A stretch of DNA of 64,000 nt, from positions 13,049,506-13,113,505 of the forward strand of contig JACMZG010000008.1 in NCBI GenBank assembly GCA_018340805.1, given 5' to 3'. Position 1 is the first letter of the stretch; every line of letters starts with the position of its first letter. The translations under genes were made by a program, and so were the position numbers. Origin of the DNA: Microvelia longipes (taxonomy: Eukaryota; Arthropoda; Insecta; Hemiptera; Veliidae). The notes under the pieces were generated by a model. That model was given only the letters and a program-made list of their open reading frames with translations, searched no databases and was not told where the DNA came from. Shown piece after piece: positions 45,435 to 56,306 of this stretch.

Positions 45435-45845
45435 TGAAAGGAACGAAGAAAAGAGTCTCTCTACAAAACTATTAATTTATTCAAAGCGCTTTCAACCTAC
45501 ATGAGGCCATCATCAGTGCCAGGGATAATTATAAGAAAACAGCTAAATGAAAGACATTATATACGTAAAAAATTAAATAGAATTATTAATATTCTTCCTC
45601 TTCTTTTTCGACTCAACGATGTCGGTGAGCCGTGATAGACTCTATCACGGCTCACCGACATCGTTGAGTCGAAAAAGAAGAGGAAGAATATTAATAATTC
45701 TATTTAATTTTTTACGTATATAATGTCTTTCATTTAGCTGTTTTCTTATAATTATCCCTGGCACTGATGATAGCCTCATGTAGGTTGAAAGCGCTTTGAA
45801 TAAATTAATAGTTTTGTGGAGAGACTCTTTTCTTCGTTCCTTTCA
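45435..45845. mobile_element. 411-bp near-perfect palindrome (family B)
   Basis: Two 205-bp arms mirror each other base for base around C45,640 with no indels. I found only two mismatches in the outer 85 bases of the arms (TCTCTACAAAA against TCTCCACAAAA, and GAGGCCATCATC against GAGGCTATCATC). Each arm carries CACTGATGATAGCCTCATG, then AGGTTGAAAGCGCTTTG. The centre contains TCAACGATGTCGGTGAGCCG and its complement. Related single ends occur at 17.6, 52.7 and 54.4 kb. It is non-coding, a foldback or MITE-like unit. Arm identity implies recent formation or gene-conversion-like correction. Confidence 0.9.
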
Positions 45846-47384
45846 AGTAGTTTTTAGATTGTTTTGGAAGTTTTTTCGTTGGATATAGTGTAATTGGGAC
45901 CCATGTTCAGTAAGCATCTACTATACTCTGGTACAGAAGAATATTGCTGGAGAAATCCTTTGCAATACTATAGCTATAATTTTTAATCTAATTCGAGTAT
46001 AAACTTTTAGGCCTCGCAAAAGAAAGGCTATTTATCACTTGTCTCAATAAAAAGATCATAAAAATAATCTACGATATACATTAGAGTATATCGTAAGACC
46101 ATTTAGATGAGGCCAAAATAAGCAAAATATTATATTCAAAATATGAAATTTTTAACTGTTTTTTTACTAAGGCTTGCGCACTGAGCACCACCCTAGTGGG
46201 AACAAGGGTGGATAAGGAGAAAGTCTCCAGTCTTCTCCTCGCCCGGGGTGGCTCGTATACTATGCCACTACGTTACTCCCGTGAACTTCATCTATTTCGT
46301 AAACCTATTAACTTTTAGTGAACGTGTAAATTATTTTAACTTTTATTTAAATGTGAAATTCTCTTTCTGTGAAATTGATTATATCGAGAATGTGATAGTT
46401 TTGGACTTATTAGATGTTTATTGTTAAGTAAATGAGGCTGATTCAAAAATAACTTTGAGGTACACTTAATATTTTTATAAACTTATTTAATTATTTTTTA
46501 CGTTTTTTTTCTTTTTCTATCCTTTTAGGATTTTTTTTATTTAAATGCCACAGAACTATTTAATATATCTACTAAACTATAAAAAAAAAAACGACTTGGA
46601 CTGGCAAATCGATGTATTTTTTTCTTTATAATTTTATAAAAACAAAATATTTACATACTACAGTAAATTTCTGGTATGTAGTATTTCATTCACTATAAAA
46701 GTCTAAAACCAAGATTTTATTGTAAATATTTGTTTTAGGCCTTCTTAAAATGCTCTGAGGTGTTTATATGTTTGTATGTCTTGTGTAGGTGTTTGTTTGT
46801 TCATATGGTACGTATGTGTCCATGTCTTTCTATGTGAACCTCCGCAGAGTTCATACTTTGTACTAAAATCCACTTGTAGGTATATTAATGCATTAACATG
46901 GGGACAATAAAGTACTTATGAAATTCGTAAGAAATTAAAAGTCTGCAGATATCGATAAACTTTGTCATAAATGAGAATTTGCAAACAAGTAAAAGGCTAG
47001 TTACTGTTAAAACTATGATGCGTGCACCAAAAACCTCAACATAAAACTGTGCTGTACCTAAACTGTAAACTTACATTAGTTTAAAAATATCGTAAGATTT
47101 AAACCTGGATTTCGATTCGAACTCAGTTAAAGTATATTGAGTTCTCGTGTCAACTACGGACCAGTTTCTTGCAAAACTTATTTTTATGTGATAAGGGACT
47201 TGTAAAACCAGATTTCGGACACATTGCCGGGTCTAACCCCGACATGCCACATAACAAAATTAGCCTATTATCTCGTTAAGTATTAGTATTTTTTTTTTAG
47301 AAAATTCGCTAAAACGGATCGCCAAGAATCATGCAACTTTTTGTTTTTTCACTTCCGTAGATAGTTGTTGAATTTTGTTCTCTC
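45846..47384. other. AT-rich intergenic DNA, one GC-rich patch
   Basis: No gene recognised. The patch at 46,168-46,275 (GAGCACCACCCTAGTGGG, CTTCTCCTCGCCCGGGGTGG) is much richer in GC than its surroundings and may be a worn repeat or coding remnant. No frame or motif could be supported. Confidence 0.4.
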
Positions 47385-47700
47385 TTTAGCTAAGAAGATA
47401 TATTCTTTGCTGCATGCACCGTCGTGACGACATAACATGCATGATGAATCTTCTTTTTTTTAATTACCTAATTAAATTATTAATAATTTTAGTTTTGTTT
47501 CAATACCTTTAAATAGTGATTTTATGTTTTGATCTTCTTGAGATACTTCTTACAGTTGAAATATAGCTGCGGAGCACGACTGTTTATTGTTTAAAAATTA
47601 ATAAATTTTTCAAAATCAATTTCTTCTATAAATTTAATAAATTAGTGCCCAAAGTATTCTTCTAAAAGTAAATTTTTTATTATTTAATTTTTTTGCCAAA
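47385..47700 (+). repeat. Family C repeat, copy 2
   Basis: Second copy of the repeat at 35,985: ACCGTCGTGACGACATAACA, GAGATACTTCTTACAGTTGA, TTGTTTAAAAATTA, CAAAATCAATTTCTT, TTCTAAAAGTA. A partial third copy lies at about 47,862-47,945 (TAATAATTTTAGTTTTGGAG, GAGATACTTCTTACAGTTTT). Confidence 0.8.
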
Positions 47701-50235
47701 AAACGAGGCATTTATTTTGCCATTTTTTCTCTCTAAACTTTCTATGCAAGGATTTTTTGACTAGTCGATTTTAACAGCTGGACCATATAATAATAACCTT
47801 ATTAGTATTTATCTAAATATGTACAACTGAAATGTTCTCTTTTTGCATATATATATCTTAGTAATAATTTTAGTTTTGGAGTTCATTAACTTTAAATTGT
47901 ATTTTTATGTTTTGTTCTCCCTGAGATACTTCTTACAGTTTTGCATTATCTACAAAGCTCAATTCATGATCTTTCAAATGTTAAGGGAATTTCCTTTGAA
48001 AAATCTGGTAAAATTGACAAACAAGTAAAGTTTCCCTGTTTTGAATATGAAGCATAAGCCGCCGAACACTAGAATAAGAACTGGATAGATAAGAAGTATT
48101 CCAATGGATAATTTTGCGCTCGGTTTTGCGGGCCTTCTCTGAGCAAAAATTATTTTGTAGTTATAAACTTATGAAGTGTAATTATAACGATAAAAACGTA
48201 TCTTCGAAACCTAGATTCAAAGCCGGGGGATTGAATACTTTGAGTACTCGAATCGACAACAAGTAATACTTGGTTGATGGATCACGAACGTACATCATTA
48301 TTTCACTTGAAATTAATTGATTTCATTTATCTGAGTTCGATCAAAGTGAGAGGAAAAATACCTAGACACCTCCCACTAGATTTTTAAACATTTAAATTGG
48401 TATTTTTTAAAGTATTAAATACGTTAATTAAATATTCAAATTAATTTATTAATATGTTTTTGTGACGTGTCTATTTTAATGTGGTTTTTAGCAATTCAAA
48501 GAAAGACTGACCTGGTTCTATTTTACGACCTAAGTTTATTGCATATATGCTGGACTTCGAGTTTTATTGCTCTTTAAAAAAGTTTAATTACATTTAGTTA
48601 CTTTGCTCTTTAAAACTAAAATATAAAACGTATAAATTCTAATTAATAATTTTTTCAAATTTATACTTGAGTTTAACCTTTTAAATGATAAAATAATAAT
48701 ATTTTATAAATATAAGGTCTTGACTTTTTTTTCGAATTTTGAAAAGTCGGTATTTTAGTTTTTAAAGCTTTTAGCAAAGCAAGATAAAGGGGGTTGTGTT
48801 TATATAATAGAATAAGAAAAAGTTAAACATGATGATAATGCTGCAGAGAAACTTTATAGAATTAAACTAAACAGCGCGGCAAAATTCAGCTCTTTATAAA
48901 CGCTTTATCTCAGCTATTATTTTCCAGTTTCAATTCCTATTCTATTAAATTAACTGCTGATTTTTGCTAAATTTATTATTTATAGACTTAATGCTTAGTT
49001 TCTATTAAGTCTATTCAGTTGTTTTTCAATTGCGAATAACAATATAAAATTATAACCTTATATTTTATAGAGTTATTGATACTGCACTTATAATTAATTA
49101 AATCAGTTTAAGTTGTTGCCTTGTTCTAGATAAAGTACTCGTATTTGTCTAAAATTTAACAAACCCATAAATTTATCTAGCAAGCTAAATGATACTGTAT
49201 TCTATTATGATATTTAACCTCCAAAATAACTTCATTCTGTTGAACTTTAACTATTTACATTTTCGTATTGCTATTAGCTACTATTAGCAACCCTTTAGAA
49301 ATATTCGCTAATGGGATAAGCGTCTTGGCGGGAGTTGAATACTATGACCAAAATCCGGTTCAAAAGTCCCAGATTTTTAAAGATTCTAGGTGAAAAAAAC
49401 CATAATAAGTTTGTTGAAAACAAAATTACGGTCGATAAAAATTAAACTTAAGTAGGGTGTTGTTTTCAATGTTATTTGGGCCGCTGAATTGCATAAAACC
49501 GGTCCAGATTTAAGTGACCAAAAAGTCGAAAATCCAATACCGGAAAATCTAAAATATAGCTGGCAAACAACATATTTCAAGTAGGGAGTCGTTTTCAAAC
49601 GATAAAAATTTTTGTTTTCATACGTTTTAAAATGGTCCGTAGTCAACCCGATCACTCAAAGCTAAAGGTACATGAGTTCGAAGCCTGGTAAGGACGATAA
49701 TTTTTATAGTTTTCTTTACATTATATACGTTTATAACAACAAAAACATTCTGGTGTGGTGGTCCGCATGTCGGGCGAATTTGCTTTGGAATGTGGTTTTC
49801 GTGCTTAAAAATCAATTTCTTTCTTATGGTTCCGGTTTATGCATTGTAACTTTAGCAGTAACTTAATTATGAAGCACTACTCGTAACTTATTTTTTCTGT
49901 ATTTTTCAAAAGAAACACGCTTAAGTCTTAGAAAACACTAACTGAGCGTTGAGCTAGTGCAAATAATATTGTGCTCTCCTAATTTTAGGGGCATCGCTAT
50001 ATATCCAACAGGATAATTATATGTATTTTTTTTAAAACATACAGAAAAAATGAGTTACGATTAGTGCTTGATAATTGAGTAACTGTTCAATTTATAAAAC
50101 ATAAACCGGAACCTTATGCAAAAAATGGATTGTTAAGCACGGACACACGTATTCTAAAGGTAATTCGCCGGACATGCGGACTACTGCTCCATAATTTTTC
50201 CTATACTTAATTTATTCTTAAACACTTAAACATCT
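47701..50235. other. AT-rich intergenic DNA with weak repeats
   Basis: No gene recognised. A short internal duplication (AAGTAGGGTGTTGTTTTCAA at about 49,450 and AAGTAGGGAGTCGTTTTCAA at about 49,580) is visible. At 49,633-49,700 TGGTCCGTAG and GAGTTCGAAGCC are spaced like weak tRNA A and B boxes, but no stems form. At 50,063-50,118 lies the partner of the 23,845 repeat. Confidence 0.4.
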
Positions 50236-50250
50236 GTGTTGTATATTAAG

Positions 50251-50301
50251 ACACACACACACACAGTGCACACACACAACACACACACACATATATATAT
50301 A

Positions 50302-50360
<59 letters not shown>
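50251..50360. repeat. CA then TA microsatellite
   Basis: A CA run (50,251-50,291, interrupted by GTG) is followed by a TA run to about 50,358. The 100-residue frame across it is a by-product. Confidence 0.9.
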
Positions 50361-52275
50361 GAGAAGTGTGTGTCTGTGTATTTATATTTATTTATTTATT
50401 ATCAAGAGCTTAAGCTTAATCGATGCCCTCACTGTTTTTATTTTCTGCCGGCGACGTTACAAGCGTAATTCTCTTTGTAAATTCACTAATACAGTTAACT
50501 TTGTAATGTTTTTAAGTTTTTGCTCTTTCAAAATTTGAACTGTTTTAGCCATATGGTTACATTCTTGTTTGAATTTACTTTGTGATTTATAAGGTCTAAA
50601 TATTTAAGAGGATGTAAAGTTTTCAAGGTTCATGCACAACCTTAAACTTTTAATCTAAGTTTATTTAAACTTTTCTTGTCCCTTTTTACACTTACGCTCG
50701 AGTGAATTTTATTTGTTTAAATCCTTTTAAGCTACGATAGTCTGGTTCGAATTTCTTCTAAGTGTTATTGAACAATTATTCTCTTATCTTGTTAAATACT
50801 TTATCCATTTCGCGGTTTAAAATTCGACTATTACCGTAAGAATAAAGATAGTCTTAATATTATAAAATTAAGTTTTAAATTTGTAGGTTGCATATTTATA
50901 GCAATGTTTTGTTATGCGGGAATGTAATTATGCCAGTGTCATACTGTGTATGGAGAACATTAACTTCCCTTACTCTTTTACTTCCATTATAGTCCATTAA
51001 TATTATTTAATTTTTAATATGATTTTAATATTCGTTAAGTTAACGACTTATAAAACCTGACAATAGTTATTAAAACTATATTAACTAGTAATGTGTTGCA
51101 TCAGAAACTCTCTACTGATGTACTTACTAGTAAGTGTAGTGTAGTGTAGTAAGTGTATATATAATTATAACATAACAAACTTCGTGCGCTGAACTGCTTA
51201 CATTTTAAATGAAACTCTGTAAAAAAGAGGTCGCTTAGATCGCTAAATTGCTTCTAGTAATAATAAAGTAGAGTTATAAAGCTCGCATTTAACGCTAGAT
51301 TTTTTACGTTTATGATGACATATCATAAAACTCAAATAAAGAGATTGTGAATCGTTTGTATTAATTATATGTTCAAACTAAAAAGGGGCTCGCTAGTTTT
51401 GCTAAAAGCAACTAGCATGCTTTTTTTCATTCTAGCTCTGCTCGCAAGATAGCTATAAGTACACGGAAAAAATCTCGTTGGTCTAGATAACACTAAGATC
51501 GTGTTTAAAGCCCTTTAGGTTTCATAATATACGATATTAGTGTCCTTGATTAATGTACTACGTGTTGTCTGTAGCCTATGTTGGAAAATAGTGTCGTCGA
51601 AAGCCTTAATCAAATAGTTTCTATAACCCGCCATTAGTGTTATTTCACTTAAGTGTCGTAAAAACCCGATTAAATTAAGGTCATCACTAGTTCGGGTAGG
51701 GCAATCTCGATCGCGGGTATAAATAACCCTAACCGGTTAGGATACAATTGAATATTAGCTAAGATTTACTGGTACTCTGATTTTTAGAAATCAAGCATAC
51801 TCTTGTAAGGTTTGTTTAAATTTATATCGTGTTGAATCTAATATTGCTTAGGGTTACTACTTAACACTTGTCAAGTGTCAGTCTGGCCTACTTAGTGGTT
51901 AACGTGTTAACCTTATAATAGTTTTCTCCAAATATATTAAGAGTTGATTCTCGCCTATCAAAGTGTTAAATTTAAGGTTTTAGTTATACACTAATTTTAA
52001 GGTTGTAACAGCCGATGCGACACTTTCAGCAGTGTACATACAACCCGAAGCGTTAGGTTCCTTCAAAATTAATCTTAGTGTTGGGCAGAGCAGTATTACT
52101 TTAACGTAACACTACAGTAGTACTGTCTTTACCTATTTTTATGAATTTGGGTCAATCTTTAGCATTGTATCAAAACTAGACTTAGTGAAATGTGAAATCA
52201 GTTAAAGAGTTTTAAATTATCATACAGAATCTTCTTTACACTTATTCCTCTCACTGTTGTTTTTGGAAGGAGAAC
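50361..52275. other. AT-rich intergenic DNA with one promoter-like patch
   Basis: No gene recognised. GCGGGTATAAATAACCC at about 51,714-51,730 contains a TATAAATA box in a less AT-rich setting (51,480-51,900, with CCGATTAAATTAAGGTCATC, GATCGCGGG and CTAACCGGTTAGG). It could be a solitary LTR or a promoter, but no paired LTR or terminal motif was established. Confidence 0.35.
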
Positions 52276-52279
52276 TTTT

Positions 52280-52407
52280 ATTCCATTTAAGTCTATTAAG
52301 TTATATTCAACCCTTGTTATATTAATGTGGCCGAAGGATAATAATTTTTGTCTATTTAAACCTATTAAAGTTATATTCAACCCTTATTATATTAATGTGG
52401 CCGAATG
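52280..52407. repeat. Tandem duplication of about 70 bp
   Basis: The block AAGTTATATTCAACCC, then TATTAATGTGGCCGAA, occurs at about 52,299-52,337 and 52,367-52,406. The preceding TTTAAGTCTATT/TTTAAACCTATT also matches. Two units with few differences. Confidence 0.8.
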
Positions 52408-52659
52408 TTGACACCGTCCATGATTTTATAGGATGCTATTACTTGTATAATATTTTTTTTAAGTCGTGAATTCTCGTTTGAGTTAAATTCATGTATTATG
52501 TCTAGTAGATATATATGAGAGCTCACGATTAAAGAAATATATTATAGGTCAAGTTATCAGTATATAATAAGGCAAATATAGTTTTGGGATAAATAATAAT
52601 ATAAATAAATAAAGAAAAATAAATATAAATAATAAATAAATGAAACAGCAAGCGCAAGT
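52408..52659. other. AT-rich intergenic DNA
   Basis: Nothing recognised; AAATAATA-rich runs lie at 52,590-52,640. Confidence 0.4.
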
Positions 52660-52674
52660 GGATTTCATATTATA

Positions 52675-52790
52675 AGGCAGGAAAGAAAAGTCTATCCACC
52701 ATAAATAAAAGATGATTCATACAATAATGCGATTTACCGGCCTTTCAACCTTAAACAGGTCATCATCAGTACCGGAGAGCTAATATTATT
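52675..52790 (-). repeat. Family B-like end, reverse
   Basis: The reverse complement reads CCGGTACTGATGATGACCTG, then AAGGTTGAAAGGCCGG. This is the family B motif with a changed stem but the same CTGATGAT and GAAA positions. Outside it is AGGCAGGAAAGAAAAGTC, a worn form of the family B outer end. Confidence 0.6.
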
Positions 52791-54185
52791 TCTTCTCTTG
52801 AGGTCTTGCTGCAGTGACCTGGTGGGAAAGCCGTTTATGCTTCAATTATATATGGTATCATCTTTTATTGTAATGGATTAGATTTTTATTTTTCGTTTTG
52901 AAATAATAAATAAAATGTCATTGAACCCTTAAGAAAAATGTCAGAGAAACAATAAAGATTAATATGTAGGGTACGATTCTTGAAGGGTTTTTACCTGAAG
53001 TCAGTTAGGCTCTGACAAACATAAGTACAATTCGTGGGAGGGGAAGCAGAAAATTTAACTCTTCTTACAAACATAAAACTGTAGAGAATAAATCCTGGAA
53101 AGGTTAAACTTTCCCGGTTTAGTAACTTATAGAAAAAAACGGTTTGGCATTAAAAGAATCCCCTAAAATTACAAATATCCAGATTTTATAGCTCTAAGGG
53201 TTTTTGCTTGTCTATCTTTAAAAAATTTGAATTGAGGATTACAGAGTATAGCATTATAAGGTGAGGTTCCCTTAACCATTCAGGTATTGATACCCAAACA
53301 ACTGAACACGTTATGGCTTCTTTAAACAAATTAACTGTTAACTATACATGATGCTATAAAATTTTAGAACTTCAGAATAAAGGCTTTTATTCTGTTAATG
53401 TGATATACTTATTTCTTTTCTATAGCATTATATGGAAATTATGTTTGACTCAGTGCAAGCGTGTAGAGGGTGGTTGCAACAAGTAACAGTGGAGGTTTTA
53501 TGAAACAAATGAACAAATGTTCATTTGTTGCATGACTACTGACGTAGACTTGCTGGACGTTCTTGCAAGTTTTATGCAACTATATGCAATTAAGTCAGTG
53601 AATAGCCAAAGGGGTCCTTATAAAAATATTCCAAATTCCACCAACTTTATGATGAAACATAAAAAATCACTCGCACACACATTGCGCTGTGAGTGGGAAT
53701 GAAAACACGCACCACACTGGAACAACAAAAAAATGCCAGTGCCTATTGCTGAGTGTGTGTGTAAATGTTTATACTCAAGCCCCCCCCCCCCCAATTAAAA
53801 AAACCAGGGAATCAATTTTGAAAAAGTTAGCTATACATATAATTTGTGTTTGGGACTAAAATATTGTCAAAATTTCTCAACGCCTCATTTATTGCTTAAA
53901 CTTAAAATAACTATAGTATGCCTGCCATGCAGCATTAAACACATAGCAGCATGTCATAACAAAGCAAACGGCTTGTCAATGCGAGTGAATTAAGCGATGT
54001 ATTAATTGGTTAACAAATACTGTAATCATAGAGTTTTAAACTTAACCTTCTTCAAATTTTGATAATTTTCTAAAATCGGAGATATTTTCAATTTAGTATA
54101 CATTTATGCTTCACTCCAAACGGGGCCTTCTTAGAGGTTGTAATAAGCAAATTCACCCCAGCAATGGTGGGCAGAGCTGTGTGTT
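52791..54185. other. AT-rich intergenic DNA
   Basis: No gene recognised. A run of 13 C lies at 53,780-53,792. The open frame 53,517-53,702 shows no domain. Confidence 0.4.
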
Positions 54186-54395
54186 CAGCTCTTTTAGCAT
54201 AACACACTAAGAGGCTACGATGATAACCACACACACATACCGCACATACAGACAGTCAACATCAAAGAACCATTCAGGAGCCTTAAAACAGCCAGAAACG
54301 GGATATTCCTATGAACCTCAGTTTCGGAAATTTAGATGCAAACTTTTCCGTATTATACATACGGAGTAGGCATGAGGAAAGTATGAATAATTGGA
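54186..54395 (+). repeat. Family A 3' portion, diverged
   Basis: It reads TTTTAGCATAACACACTAAG, GCTACGATGATAACCACACA, CATACAGACAGTCAAC, CATTCAGGAGCCTTAAAAC, GATGCAAACTTTTCCG and a terminal TTATACATACGGAGTAGG, in family A order. Confidence 0.65.
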
Positions 54396-54414
54396 AAAAT
54401 AGCGAAATAACTGT

Positions 54415-54505
54415 CTCTAGGAATTGACGATGGCTTCTTTTAAGTTGAAAGCGCTTCGCTACAAAAAAATATCAATTTCTGTGGGGGAGATATGATATTC
54501 TTTGT
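54415..54505 (+). repeat. Family B-like end
   Basis: TTGACGATGGCTTCTTTTAA, GTTGAAAGCGCTTCGC and TGTGGGGGAGATATG correspond to the CTGATGATGGCCT...GTTGAAAGCGCTTT...TGTGGAGAGAC ends of family B, with the CTGATGA box changed. Confidence 0.55.
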
Positions 54506-54660
54506 ATATATAATAAACTCCAATTGATCCTCATCTTATCTTTAAAATGTAAAATTTATGTCCGTTTGTTTAAAATTCATTTAACCACGTGCTAAATGAA
54601 CGTGGCTATGCTTTCCAATTTCAAATCCACGTGAATTGCGTTATTATCATGATGTGATAA

Positions 54661-54691
54661 CCCGTGATATGCGTGAAACGCATATCACGGG
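54661..54691. repeat. 31-base hairpin
   Basis: CCCGTGATATGCGT and ACGCATATCACGGG are exact complements around GAA. CACGTG-rich flanks (CCACGTG at 54,590 and 54,628, TTCACGTG at 54,724) suggest a larger decayed inverted repeat. Confidence 0.85.
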
Positions 54692-54859
54692 CTACAAAGT
54701 TATCCTTTTTACATTTAAAAATGTTCACGTGTCATTAAGTAAGTTATGATGTTTTTAAGTATAATCAAGATCGACATCATTTGTTAGCGCTGCAACTACA
54801 CTTGATTTTCGTATTAAATACATATATATATCATTATGTAGTGATATTTTAGCTCTTTT

Positions 54860-55306
54860 CTTAGTTCTTAGTACTGCAAGTAGGTGCAAGTCCAAAATCT
54901 TCGGGCAGACGACTACTCTTCATCGAATGTGTTAACCCTAAGAAGACCCTTTTTCAAAGTTGTGGATTTTGTATTAGTGAGTCGTTCGGCGACATTACCT
55001 AGTGTTAGTGGTGAATTGATCGGGCGACACTACTTTTTATCGGGGTGAAGTACTCCAGGTAGGTTAAAAGAAATTTTAGGGTTAAAGTAAACCTGTATAA
55101 TGGTCGCTTTAAACACGGTATCGGAAATTCTAGGTTAACCCGTAGTGGTGGGGGGGGGATCCTATATAAGACGTTCCCGCGTTAGGGTCCATCATTGCAC
55201 GTGTAGGCTTTCTGTAACGAGTACATGCATGGGTATCGGTATATAACGAAAAACCGCTTACTTTTTGCTTTAGTTATTTCTTGCATTTTACTTTGTTCGG
55301 TTCTCA
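54860..55306 (+). promoter_or_regulatory. Promoter-like segment, possible LTR, cut by the gap
   Basis: A less AT-rich block with a TATA box, GGATCCTATATAAGACG (about 55,158-55,174), followed about 25 bases later by a TCCATCATTG initiator-like sequence. This layout is common in insect LTRs (BEL or gypsy types) but also in host promoters. The following 130 bases run into the 1000-N gap, so the gene or element it would serve cannot be seen. No similarity to the sequence beside the copia primer site at 58,737 onwards was found. Confidence 0.35.
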
Positions 55307-56306
55307 NNNNNNNNNNNNNNNNNNNNNNNNNNNNNNNNNNNNNNNNNNNNNNNNNNNNNNNNNNNNNNNNNNNNNNNNNNNNNNNNNNNNNNNNNNNNNN
55401 NNNNNNNNNNNNNNNNNNNNNNNNNNNNNNNNNNNNNNNNNNNNNNNNNNNNNNNNNNNNNNNNNNNNNNNNNNNNNNNNNNNNNNNNNNNNNNNNNNNN
55501 NNNNNNNNNNNNNNNNNNNNNNNNNNNNNNNNNNNNNNNNNNNNNNNNNNNNNNNNNNNNNNNNNNNNNNNNNNNNNNNNNNNNNNNNNNNNNNNNNNNN
55601 NNNNNNNNNNNNNNNNNNNNNNNNNNNNNNNNNNNNNNNNNNNNNNNNNNNNNNNNNNNNNNNNNNNNNNNNNNNNNNNNNNNNNNNNNNNNNNNNNNNN
55701 NNNNNNNNNNNNNNNNNNNNNNNNNNNNNNNNNNNNNNNNNNNNNNNNNNNNNNNNNNNNNNNNNNNNNNNNNNNNNNNNNNNNNNNNNNNNNNNNNNNN
55801 NNNNNNNNNNNNNNNNNNNNNNNNNNNNNNNNNNNNNNNNNNNNNNNNNNNNNNNNNNNNNNNNNNNNNNNNNNNNNNNNNNNNNNNNNNNNNNNNNNNN
55901 NNNNNNNNNNNNNNNNNNNNNNNNNNNNNNNNNNNNNNNNNNNNNNNNNNNNNNNNNNNNNNNNNNNNNNNNNNNNNNNNNNNNNNNNNNNNNNNNNNNN
56001 NNNNNNNNNNNNNNNNNNNNNNNNNNNNNNNNNNNNNNNNNNNNNNNNNNNNNNNNNNNNNNNNNNNNNNNNNNNNNNNNNNNNNNNNNNNNNNNNNNNN
56101 NNNNNNNNNNNNNNNNNNNNNNNNNNNNNNNNNNNNNNNNNNNNNNNNNNNNNNNNNNNNNNNNNNNNNNNNNNNNNNNNNNNNNNNNNNNNNNNNNNNN
56201 NNNNNNNNNNNNNNNNNNNNNNNNNNNNNNNNNNNNNNNNNNNNNNNNNNNNNNNNNNNNNNNNNNNNNNNNNNNNNNNNNNNNNNNNNNNNNNNNNNNN
56301 NNNNNN
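55307..56306. other. Assembly gap, 1000 N
   Basis: Exactly 1000 undetermined bases, the usual placeholder for a gap of unknown size. The RT, RNase H and 3' LTR of the minus-strand copia element, and the body of any element belonging to the promoter-like block on the left, are probably hidden here. Long frames spanning it are meaningless. Confidence 0.99.

Noticed and set aside
49625..49700. tRNA-like A and B boxes
   Set aside because: The boxes are weak and no stem can be built; noted in the regional entry only.
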